64,000 nucleotides of DNA from Cymodocea nodosa (Eukaryota; Streptophyta; Magnoliopsida; Alismatales; Cymodoceaceae), in contig CM072339.1 in NCBI GenBank assembly GCA_036874045.1, forward strand, positions 14,391,501 to 14,455,500, read 5' to 3'. The translations under genes were made by a program, and so were the position numbers. The notes beneath the pieces were generated by a model. That model was not told the DNA's origin and ran no database searches. It was given only the letters and a program-made list of their open reading frames with translations. Of this stretch, positions 49,012 through 58,929 are shown in pieces. Each line of letters opens with the position of its first letter. Position 1 is the first letter of the stretch.

Positions 49012-49249
49012 CTCAGGGGTGAATGATTCTTCCGACGGCGAGGCACCAGGACTGATCAGGGGAGGCACCAATAAATAACGACGCTGCAGGGGTGCGCGAG
49101 CTACGAGTTGGTGTGGATTGTCAATTTGGTGAAGGATAAAAAAGTTGTGGGTGGTTCTTACAAAAAGAAAAAGTTGCAGGTGGCGCAGTTGTACTCACTC
49201 AGCCTGGCAAAAGGAAAGGTACATGTGTTGAATTCTTGCTCAATCACTC

Positions 49250-49341
49250 ACCAACCCCGGTTAGCAAAATAAATAAATAAATAATCCTTCACCAACCCCG
49301 GTTAGCAAAATAAATAAATAAATAATCCTTCACCAACCCCG
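49250..49341. promoter_or_regulatory. 41-bp tandem repeat carrying three ACCAACC (AC-II) motifs
   Basis: ACCAACC occurs at 49250-49256, 49291-49297 and 49332-49338, exactly 41 bp apart. Two full repeat units are followed by the start of a third. Each full unit also contains GGTTAGCAAAATAAATAAAT. The motifs lie about 240-330 bp upstream of the CAD start codon. ACCAACC is the AC-II element bound by R2R3-MYB activators of lignin genes in other plants; use here is inference. Confidence 0.7.
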
Positions 49342-49425
49342 CTCCACCGGTTCGACAACTCACCCGAAAATGGATATGCAACCAGCCGAGGGCAACACAA
49401 TCAATCGAATCAGTCTTCAATGGTG

Positions 49426-49449
49426 CTCTCTCTCTCTCTCTCTCTCTCT
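49426..49449. repeat. CT microsatellite upstream of CAD
   Basis: Twelve CT units in a row, about 415 bp upstream of the CAD ATG. On the CAD sense strand this is a GA repeat. Confidence 0.9.
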
Positions 49450-50327
49450 TAATTACGGTTCTTCTGCAACGTGGTAAAGAAGATAACATTAAAATAAACC
49501 AAGTTGGAAAAAGGTCTACAGATGGAAAACAAGATAGAAAGGAGATTGGGTTAATCCAAAGACTCCTGTGCCTGTAATAAGAGATTTCGTTAATGATCTT
49601 TATCTTGGAATATTGTAGGGGTTAGTGAGAGAACAACTTTGCAAGGATGGCAAGGACCAAACACAACCGTAGAGTTGGTGAGGACCGTTTCATCCGAAGG
49701 AAAGGAAGTACGCTACGTTTGATAATTTTATTTTATTTTATTATTTATCAATTTATTTGATAATTTTGTTTGATACATGTAAATTGAACTAAATTGTAAG
49801 AAATTTTACTATCGAGTCATAAAATTTACTAGTAAGTTGAAAAAAGTTTTTGATGGTACTATTGCAGTAGGTGAGTCTATTTATATCTTAAATTTTGAAT
49901 TAAATCCATCTCAAAGTAGTAATTAAATATATATAGAAGATTTAAATATCTATAGGTATCCGTCCGCTAAGTTATTACCCCTTTTTGTACATAATATTGA
50001 CAATACGAAAAAGAAGAAAATCCTTCCACCAACTCCCTCCACCGGTTCAATCGAAACCAATCTCCCAATCTTTCAGTGTGGTGTGGTCTCTTTCCTTCTC
50101 TTACGTCCTTACCAGTGGTGGTGTCTTTCTCACCGGGGACGATGGGCCAACGAGAGGCGTCGTAGGTGACGAGTTGCCAACGGTTGTTTGGTTGGGAATT
50201 AAGAAAGAGGGAGAAGTCCGTGTGCTCGTCACATACGCTTTGCCTTTACTTAATCACAACCTACCCCCCCACCTGCGCGTTACTTAATCGCCTTCATCTT
50301 TGACGAGCATATATGTATGCAGTTAGA
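49450..50327. other. Distal CAD upstream region
   Basis: No gene was recognised. 50028-50060 repeats the AATCCTTCCACCAACTCCCT / TCCACCGGTTC wording of 49322-49360, and an ACCTACC (AC-I type) motif lies at 50259-50265. An open plus-strand frame at 49985-50287 matches nothing known. Confidence 0.4.
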
Positions 50328-51080
50328 AGATAAATATTAATAATAATAATAAACCTTAAGCAAAAGCCCATCGATGGTAACGTCGGGTTTAAAAAAAAAT
50401 TACCATATTATATTAAAGCCATCCCCCCACCTGCCTGCCCGTATCGCTTTCATCTTCGCGCTCCACTTCTACCCACCGCCACCGAGAAAGACGTACCACC
50501 GATCCAGCCGCCTGGTAGACGAGAGCATGTGGGTCTGTTTGTTTGTGCATATCTTTTTTTTTGATGAAAAATGAAACTAAACGTGAGATTTGGTAAACAG
50601 TGTGAAATGAAAATAATAAGAAATGACAAGAAATAAAATGACGTAAAGGTGAGTGTATTTTGATCGGAAGTCAGACAAACATGTGTGTGAAAGTAAGGTT
50701 GAAGAAATCGCTATTGTGAGTTAGAAACTGACGGAAGGAGGAAGACATTGATGCCTATGACAATGCAATAGAAGTGAAGAGAAGTTCGACCGTGAGGGGT
50801 GTCGATAACGCCTGCATCGTCAATGGAAGGAAGGTATGGTGGTTCGTCGAATGGAGGTTTTCAGAGTTTTTTTTCTTCTCTTGTTTCAGACCTTTTAAGC
50901 TCGACAAGGGACGGCAAACTTTTACAACATCTTGGGAAATTATAGAAATTTTTTTTTTTAAGATTTCTATTACGTACAGATACAAAAAATAAGAAGAAAT
51001 TCCTCCTATGACAATGCAATCAAGATAAATAATAATAATAATAAATTTTAAGAAAAGGGCATCAATGGTAACTTAAGGAG
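50328..51080. repeat. Direct repeats of about 50 bp flanking an unassigned segment
   Basis: GATAAATATTAATAATAATA with AGCCCATCGATGGTAAC (50328-50382) recurs as GATAAATAATAATAATAATA with GGGCATCAATGGTAAC (51024-51072). CCTATGACAATGCAAT also occurs twice (50755 and 51006). The 640 bp between show no recognised gene. Confidence 0.5.
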
Positions 51081-51299
51081 AAATGCGGTGACAACAAAAT
51101 AAATATGCATGTCATATCACAACTCACATGCCACAATTATTTTATATATTGTATGCACCTGAGAGTACGATTAAGCTTACGATAAGACCCAAGGGTCGGC
51201 TAGTCTCGTAAAGGATGGCGAACCCACGATATCACAATTCACAACTCTTTATAACATAACAAAAGGCAATCCCAACATGGTAAATGTTGATCATGCGAC

Positions 51300-51560
51300 G
51301 ATCTCTAATAATTTTAATTAATTTATTTCTTTTTCAGTCTAACTGAAGTTCAACTTCGGTTCAATCGAAGTTTATGATTTTTTTAAATATTTTATTATTA
51401 TTTTTTTTCGATTTGACTAAAGATAATCTTTGGTCTATCCGAAGTATTTTATTTTCTTTATTTTTCCATTGGTTGGACCGAATCTTAACTTCGGTCCAAT
51501 CAAAGTTTATTATTTTTTATATTTATTTTTTTGATTTTAAATTAAAGTAAAAAATTAAAA
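51300..51560. repeat. Three imperfect copies of a GAAGTT/AACTTC palindromic motif
   Basis: Segments near 51338-51375, 51405-51450 and 51470-51510 each contain a TTCGGTCCAATCGAAGTTTA-like hairpin: TGAAGTT...AACTTCGGTT...CGAAGT, TTTGGTCTATCCGAAGT, and AACTTCGGTCCAATCAAAG. They are separated by T-rich spacers with a period of about 70 bp. No element family was identified. Flanking 51080-51300 and 51560-52240 are AT-rich without recognised features. Confidence 0.45.
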
Positions 51561-52254
51561 TTTTTTCTTTTTCAACTCTCTCACAAATCTTCAGATATGT
51601 TTTATCTAAATACATTTGATGTAACTTCACATATATAGTTGTAATTCTCGTTCAGATTCTTTCTTTCACTATTATTTATTTAACATTATGATTATTGATT
51701 CTTGTCATTCTATTACATTAATTATTTTCGTTCTTTTGTGATTATAATAAGTTATTATTTATTAGAAGACTTTAACGTATTTATATTTATTATATATTAT
51801 GATTATTTGTTATATTGTTATAATGTTAACTTATAACGCATTTATTATTGTTAACATTGATACAACTTATAATTATACTGTATTATTTATTTATTTAATG
51901 TTAACGTATTATAAATAAATAATGTATTATTGATTAAATGTTTATATAATAAATTACAAATTTTTATTAGTATGTATCGTCGATTTAAACTTACATATTG
52001 AAATCTTAATCTTATTATGTGCTACATTACCATAATCTTATAAATAATGATCAATGTGTATTAAAAAATTAGGTCGGGCCAAGCTAGCCTGTAATGACCC
52101 AGCCCAATTGACACTTTTAGATCGAAGTCAAATTTTGAGCCTGGTCGAGTTACCTCAAAAAAGTTATTTACATAATACTTTGATGTTTTGATACACCATA
52201 TTTATTTAAGTATAAATAGTAAGGATATAATCGTTAAAAGATATAACATTAGTT

Positions 52255-52425
52255 AAAAAAAAATGAAAATAAAAGCTGTGACATTAGTAATCCCAACCAA
52301 ACAACTATTGGGAGCTCCTCAAGAGCTGAAGTTGGAGCCAACACATCTTCCAAAGTTAAGCAACTTCAACTCCTAAGGAGCTGGAAATGATGCTACCAAA
52401 CGCATCCTAAGTCCACGTAATAACA
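52255..52425. mobile_element. Possible MITE end
   Basis: The segment has repeated GAGCTCCTCAAGAGCTGAAG / TAAGGAGCTGGAA hairpin-like wording and ends TGCTACCAAACGCATCCTAAG, a common terminal phrase of plant MITEs (reverse complement GCGTTTGGTAGC). The opposite end and target duplication were not found. Confidence 0.3.
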
Positions 52426-52730
52426 AATCAAAGCACACATAAACAAAAAGGAGAAATAAACAGCTACAATTATCAAAATTGAACATATAATATTACAAGT
52501 TGTGTTGCCCATAATTATTTAGCTACTAAAAAGCTTCTAGTATACCTTTAGTCGATATTTTATTGTTTTGCCTCTAATTAAGATTTCTCTTTTACCCATA
52601 AGTGTGGAATTACAATCTTATTCTTCACCACACCCTTCTTAAGATTTAGTTCCACTAGCACCTTGTGTAAGTGAAATCAGTCCTTAACTTAAGATTTTGA
52701 AGCCTACCCTTAACACTTTTCATTTAGATT

Positions 52731-52751
52731 ATATATATATATATAATTTAG

Positions 52752-52800
<49 letters not shown>
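52731..52800. repeat. AT microsatellite
   Basis: Two runs of AT dinucleotides separated by TTTAGATT; the longer is about 48 bp. Confidence 0.95.
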
Positions 52801-52803
<3 letters not shown>

Positions 52804-52816
52804 ACTCTCTTTTTTT

Positions 52817-53008
52817 CTTTCTAAGAATAACCCTAAGAATACCATCTTAAGTAAATAATACTCCCCTCTTTTTCTCCTCCAACTATCTTTTTATGCGAAT
52901 GACCCTACTTGCCTTTCTAAGAATAACCCTAAGAATACCATCTTAAGTAAATAATACTCCCCTCTTTTTCTCCTCCAACTATCTTTTTATGCGAATGACC
53001 CTACTTGC
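52817..53008. repeat. Perfect 96-bp tandem duplication
   Basis: The unit beginning CTTTCTAAGAATAACCC at 52817 repeats without visible change from 52913. Perfect identity implies a very recent event or a recent replication slip beside the AT microsatellite. An assembly artefact is possible. Confidence 0.9.
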
Positions 53009-53019
53009 CTTAAGTACAA

Positions 53020-53950
53020 CCACCTAATTGAAAATGTCACAACATAGTATGTTCATTTCTATTATAGATCTAACATGGATTAAACGAGATTGAAGGTAGA
53101 AAGGGAAGAAATAGTGGATTTGAACCACCACGAGCAACTTGGCAAAAGTTGTCATCATGATATTGATGACCACCTTTCTTTCATCCATGCTGTCCTCCAC
53201 AACCACGAGAATTGTGGCTAGAGTTGTGACCCTCACCATTTGAGATCTTCGACGATGCTAATTCTGCAACCAACATAGTTGCCATAGGAAAGGCAACCTT
53301 TTACTAAAGAGCTTCCTCTTAAATTAGTAAAAGAAAAAGAACATCAAAAGAAGTAAAAAGGTAATAAGTTCTTTATACTCCAATCCCAACCTGGTAATAA
53401 CAAAATTAATGAGGTTGGTAATAACAACAAGATTGGAGATCTAGTCAATGCTAGAGAATCGAAAATAGATTTTGCTTGTAGCAAGTAATCAAGCATTGAT
53501 TGATCACCATTCTTAAGCGACCGGAGTTGATCTTGCAGTGAACGAACATGAAGTTTGGATATTGGGGAAAGTTGTTTCAACAACAACGTCCAAGCCTCAA
53601 AAGCTGTCTTGCATGGTCAAAGAATGCTTTGAATCGATAGTGCCATAAATCCAGCTTAGCACGAGATTGTCAACTTTCTTCCATCGCTTGAACTCCTTGA
53701 AAGGAAGTTCAAATCCAACTGGAGGAGATGAAAGAATAAAAGAATCAGAGATGAAAAACTAAAGACCATGCACCTCTAGAGTGGTTAGAAATTGAAGCTA
53801 TGAGACCAATAAGAAGAGCAACATTAATGAGATTGGAACTGACCCTGACGAGTGAGACAAAGAATCCATGATAAAATTTGATATCATATGAGAGCTGTGG
53901 CAAGAGTGGGGTGTTTGAATTAAATAATGTCTCATCAATCATTGTTTACG
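53020..53950 (-). mobile_element. Ty1/copia gag fragment, fossil
   Basis: The minus strand carries VRSLQDQLRSLKNGDQSMLD followed by LLQAKSIFDSLALT, the UBN2-type gag core, and upstream of it the N-terminal gag segment with residues of the FLLW...V..LI...L type. Downstream, GCGGQHG-like residues resemble the basic Gly/Arg tail. No LTR or pol is attached. Confidence 0.7.
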
Positions 53951-54189
53951 CAGGAAATACCCATTAAATACAGTTATAAAAAATCTTATAGACAATTTTG
54001 ATGACGAATAAAACTTTATAATATTTAATTGTATAAGTTAACTAACTTAGATAGAGACTTAGAAAATATTTTGTACTATCATTGAAAATGATCTACTAAT
54101 TAGATAATTGGCATATCACTCTTGGTTAAATAGAAATTTGCCTAAATTAACGGAACAAAATTTTAGCTTGTCATTTAGTTCAATGGCAC

Positions 54190-55360
54190 ACCGTTTTTGA
54201 ATAAACAATAATCAAATTAAGTTTTTAGACAAGAAAATGGTAGAAAATTATTAGATAGCAGTGCATTGTTTGATTATTTGCTACGCAGGATTGACTACTG
54301 GCATACAAGTGCATTCTACCGACATACTATTTTATGTAATAGGTATTGTAAGTACTAGTAAATGATAGATTGACACAAGGTTGATCAAATGACATATTGA
54401 CTAGTCCTATTAGCAGACGAGTTCATAAAAAGAATGCATAGAATGAAAGATTTGAACTTTCCTTAAACATGTCGATACCATGTTAACTTTGCTGGAATTC
54501 AAAAAATGGCACACTGATAGATAGAATAACATACCAGTTCATGAAAGAAAAGTGTAAGACAGAAGATTCAATTTTATCATATTTAAGTTGATTTGACGAC
54601 AATTGTACAAGAATTCAAATAATGATCTACCGTTGAGCATAAAACATATCATTTTTGCAATTGCTATCTTTGGAGCCTTAAGTCAACCTATTTACATATT
54701 TTTAGGGTTTTGTATTTTTCAAGTGCATGTATGAGAATCCTCTGGTGGTTAAGCATCTTAGAGCTCCAATCAATAATTTTCTCAATCATTTTCAAGAGGA
54801 TTTTTTAAGGTTTTAATTTATATTTTTATTTGTGCACTTGGTTTCTAATTGTGACTAGTTTGAACTTTGATTTCTCATTCAAAAACCTAACTCACTTAGT
54901 TATGGTAAGGGATCCACAAACTTGTAGAGAACTTGGAGTTAAATTTGCATTTGGTAGAGTTCTACTAAGTGGAGATTGGGGCATTTCTCTTATAAAATAC
55001 TTGGATTGCAAGGAGTTTCCTTGTAGAAGTAAATGTTGGTTGTTGAGTCTATAAAAATATCGGATAGGAGTTTAGAAGCTTGTAAAGTAGACGTACTTGA
55101 TTTAAAGAATCACTATAAAAATATCTTGTATTTCTTTTTCTTTTATGTGTGTGATTTCCTTTTCATATTTACAATCTCGATTTCAAACTATCAACTTCTT
55201 TGTTCACGTTTTAAAAATTGATAATTATTGTTATTTCTAAGAGTTTTAATTTGGATTTCAATTTTTATATGAGATTTTAAAAATAAAAACTATTTAAACT
55301 TCTCCATTTACTCTCTCTCTAGTGAAGTTATTGATTATGACAAATATCACATAGATAGTT
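54190..55360 (+). mobile_element. SIRE-like LTR remnant
   Basis: Non-coding. It contains repeated GATTGAC / GACATACT-type phrases, then ATTTTTAGGGTTTTG, CTTGTAGAACTTGG-like wording, and ends with AACTTCTCCATTTACTCTCTCTCTAG. That order is typical of long copia LTRs, in which a '...ATTCACCC(C)CTCTAG' phrase precedes the 3' end. Ends and duplications were not resolved. Confidence 0.4.
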
Positions 55361-55639
55361 TAACTAACTCACTAATAGAACCCATACATCACATAACGAA
55401 CTACCTAATTGGACACATACAGATACAAGTGCCTACTTGCTTTCGAGGCTTCCATGACATGATATGGATGGACTTGTTATCCAATATCTAATTTTGGGGA
55501 AATCCAATATATGTGAAAGCATGCGTTGCGGAATTGATGTGATTTGTAACAAACCATTCTGTAAAAGTTAGTTTTCCCATTAGACTGATGATTTATCATC
55601 AAATCAAGTTGATCTACCATTAGACCGATGATTTATCAT
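55361..55639. other. Short unassigned interval
   Basis: Nothing recognised apart from ATTAGACCGATGATTTATCA, which occurs twice in close succession (about 55580 and 55620), and a short ATCAA repeat at 55638-55662. Confidence 0.4.
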
Positions 55640-56340
55640 CAAATCAAATCAAATCAAATCAAGGTTGATCTGTATCTGAAAATGTTATATTCTGTTCACT
55701 TGGCAAATGATACATTAAGTATTGTACAATTGGGTATCTATTGTGTAAATAATAGTCAAGACATCGACGACTTGCTTCAGCAGCTGATCAAATATGTTGC
55801 ACATTACGATGTGCTTTAATTTCATCTACACACTCAGTATCATTGTCCACAATAATACTTGCTCGATCAAATCCCTTCTGAACATGTATAATCGAAAAGG
55901 TACTTAATTGCCTTCTAACTTATTGCAAATCTCAACATTCTGACCATGTGCATCATACTTCCTCGCCAAATCAATATTGGGTGGAACCCATCCATCTGTT
56001 ATCAATAGAAATGCTTCATGTTCGTCCATTTTCTCTTCTTCCATCTTATATATTGCATAACCACTTTCGTCCGAAGTAGTAGAATTTGCAAATCTTTTTG
56101 GATAGCGTTTAGTGCATTATCCATTAATCATGCAAGACAATTGCATATTGAGATTACCACATAAATCTCAAGTGAAGCATGAAAAATATATTGCTGCAAT
56201 AATAGCCCATCCCATACCAGGGTTCCTCCTTCATTAGATTGATTTTGCAGACCAAATGCACGATCATGCATCATTCTTAATTTTTCATCGGAATTATTTG
56301 ATGGGACGTCTTTTTGTGATTATTAGTTTCCACCTCTCAT
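55640..56340 (-). mobile_element. Helitron Rep/helicase protein fragment
   Basis: Helitrons encode a Rep-helicase used in rolling-circle transposition. The minus strand reads, in order, a degraded SCM.NG.C.KRYPKRF (family PCM.NG.C.K.FPK), DESGYAIYKM, LLITDGWVPPNIDLARKYDAH (family DNRWVVPYNP.L..KYNAHI), an IKYLFDY...C.E.. stretch (family IKYLFKYINKG), and DEIKAHRNVQHI with LMYHLPSEQNITF (family DEI..YLDCRY...EA.WR and FHLP). This is the N-terminal helitron-like region; the Rep catalytic HUH and helicase parts were not seen. Stops interrupt it, so it is a dead fragment. Confidence 0.7.
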
Positions 56341-56599
56341 CTCCCTGAGGGAAAGGAAGAGAGGATATTGTGGAGGCATATATAATGAATTTAATTCCCT
56401 GAATTTTTGTTTATATTATGTTTATTACATTGCATAGAAACATGCATCATCAATTAGATCATTCATCTACACTTTTAACATTTACTATTTTGAATCAAAG
56501 AAATTCGATCTAACTGGAACCACATGGTTTAACCAAAACATTAGGCGTTTACATTCTTTTGCTATTTATACATGATTTTATTCACGACGACCATAGTTT

Positions 56600-57230
56600 T
56601 GTTAGGAAAATCTTTTCAGATTGGTTTTGATGATACCAAAACTTAATGATAAGTATTTGATAGGATACGTGTTAAGTTTATTACAAGAATTATGGTTTTG
56701 TAATAAAAGGCCGAACAAAGACAAATGAAGTGTAGGAAAATCAAGTCTTATCCCAATTGGATCATAACGAAGAGTAGATTCAAAGAAACCAATATCATTC
56801 TTCTATGATATTTATATGATCATTCGTCTCAAATCAATGAAACTTGAAATCTTCCAAAACCAATGGTCCGTCCGGATTCAAAACAGCCATTTGTTAAGAT
56901 CATTAGTCTCGGTGAAAAGTTATCGTATGGAAGATGTGTCCCACCAGTGTCCACGTACTCCATACGATTGTGTTCCACCTTCAGAATAACCAAATTCTAC
57001 GGACAAGTGATTCTCAGATTGCATGCCTCCTGATTGCAACACGGCTAAGCAACTCTAAAGGAGCATTCTCCTGATTGTATAGATAATCTCACACACAAAC
57101 CACCTTCTGAATAACCAAATTCTACGGACAAGTGATTCTCAGATTACATGCCTCCCCATTGCAACACGGCTAAGCAACTCTAAAGGAGCATTCTCCTGAT
57201 TGTATAGATAAATCTCACACAAACCACGCA
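56600..57230 (+). mobile_element. LTR-like remnant with internal tandem duplication
   Basis: Starts TGTTAGGAAAATC and continues TTTTGATGATACCAAAACTTA, a usual opening of SIRE/Tork-like copia LTRs. The far end and the target duplication were not found. Confidence 0.4.
56977..57226. repeat. 125-bp tandem duplication, two near-identical copies
   Basis: GAATAACCAAATTCTACGG starts at 56984 and again 125 bp later at 57109. The copies share nearly every base through GATTGTATAGATAA.TCTCACA, with only a few differences. It lies just downstream of the DExH14-like gene. Confidence 0.9.
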
Positions 57231-57369
57231 AAAAATGACCACTTACGTCAGACACAAATATTTAATGTCAAACATTTCATCCGTAAACATATAAACATTC
57301 AGGAGAAATGAAACATTTACAACAACTTCCACTCTGATGGCTTTTTTCTATTCTGAGTCTAAAATGATG

Positions 57370-58269
57370 TTACAACAACTCAGCGAGGGAGAACTCCTGC
57401 TCAAGTCCAAGATAACAATCTGAAACTAAAAACAGCTTCGTGTCCTGAAACGAAGACTCCAGTATCAGAAGAAATCTGGCACTACTACAGTGAATCGCAA
57501 GTAATAAAAATCTGAGATAACTGTCGTTTTTACCGTGCAAGAAAAAATACTCGGAATAAAGAAAGAACAAGAACTGTTGTTAATCTGTTCATTCTCACGA
57601 ATGTGAATAATAGATAAAAAAAACCACTTGACCAGAAATAAAAAATAAAAAATGCAATACACGAAGTAGTTGTAGACTCCATCAAAAAGTAAATGTTGAT
57701 TCAGAAGTGCATAATGACTCAGTAATCATACGTTACCTTCGTAAAGCAAGCACAATGAAAAATACTTAAAACAGTTAAAAAATTAAAGTACAAGATTATT
57801 CTTACCTTAAGATTTGTTATTCCTGCTTTTAACTCCATTTGTGTAACTAAATACTTAGAAAAAGTCACTCTCCTGAGGATGAAGAGCTCAGATGTCATTA
57901 CATTTCCAAGGACTAGCCACCAGGCCTCTTCTTTAAACTGTATACACATGCACAATTTCATAAATATACCAAAACTGACCAGCAAATTTTCCAAAATTAA
58001 GTTGTGGTAATACTTGGAAAAATAGATTTGTAGAAACCATAGGATGATTATTCTATAGCAATTTCATTATACATGGCGTATTTTTCATAAAAGGAATACT
58101 AAAAGAGTAAGGTTATGATAGAATGCTCCACCTTTTGGAACCGAGGAGTGAAAGCTCTGGATGTGTGCTTATTCGTTTTCTCCAACTTGATGCTGAGATT
58201 TTGAGGTTTTGATTCTCCTTCCCTCTGTAGATTCAATTTTACTTGAACATGTGGAAAGAGCTGCATATT
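57370..58269 (-). CDS. DEXH14: ASCC3-like Sec63-domain RNA helicase (DExH14), last three exons
   Basis: Large Ski2-like helicases of the ASCC3/Brr2 group have two helicase cassettes, each ending in a Sec63 domain. Here the end of the last Sec63 domain is encoded by exons 58269-58132, 57937-57806 and 57444-57370 (stop TAA), all phase 0 with GT/AG borders. The residues are NMQLFPHVQVKLNLQ and TSRAFTPRFQK; then FKEEAWWLVLGNVMTSEL, FILRRVTFSKYLVTQMEL; then DTKLFLVSDCYLGLEQEFS. The EAWWLVLG...SEL and LVSDCYLG.EQE signatures fit the plant ASCC3-like protein better than Brr2 (FISDAYMGCDQE), from memory. ASCC3 acts in ribosome quality control and in the activating-signal cointegrator complex in animals. 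About 114 residues of roughly 2100 are visible; the rest lies to the right, past the copia insertion. Confidence 0.85.
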
Positions 58270-58929
58270 CTGTAAAAGTAGTCATTATAATTATTGTTAG
58301 ATGCCTATAGATGAAAAATAATTTCACTCACTAATGCAAACGTCTTAGATGTATACAAGCTGGGCATTATCAAAACTGGTTCAGATTTGTTAAATAATCC
58401 ACTCAAATAAAAATTAAGACGATGCACCATGCAAAACGAAGACCATCTTGTGCCTTAGAAGATATATTCATGCACAGGAAGGTGTGCATTTAATCATTTT
58501 AATGTATCTATAAAGTGATGAGTAATATTCCTGCCTCATTTGATATGACTTAGAAATAAAAGTAAGTTTTTACATGAATCTTACATGTATAATGTTAAGA
58601 CAGAAAAGTAGGATTTAGAGGTAGACATACAATAAGAACCTCCGTAATGGAGAATAAAACAATACAAAATGGTAAAATTTCAGATGATGGGGTTGCAACA
58701 CTGGTGAATGCAAGAATTACGTTCATTTCCAAGTATGCTAATCATTTAGTAATTGCATACCCATTTTTTTGATAATGGAGCTAACATCAGGCTGAAAAAG
58801 GAATATACTATTCTTGCAGAATTAAGGTTGCTATAATATCCTTGGCATGCATGTATAATTACAATATCAAACCAAGGCAAGCATCCATGCATGATTTGTG
58901 GCTGGGGACAACAATTATATAACAATTAT
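58270..58929 (-). other. Intron of the DExH14-like gene
   Basis: Non-coding sequence upstream (minus strand) of the exon at 58269. No further helicase exon was found before the copia element. Confidence 0.5.

Noticed and set aside
50374-50574. Possible small gene in the GC-richer patch upstream of CAD
   Set aside because: No family resemblance, no splice context and no start that fits; repeats run through the area.
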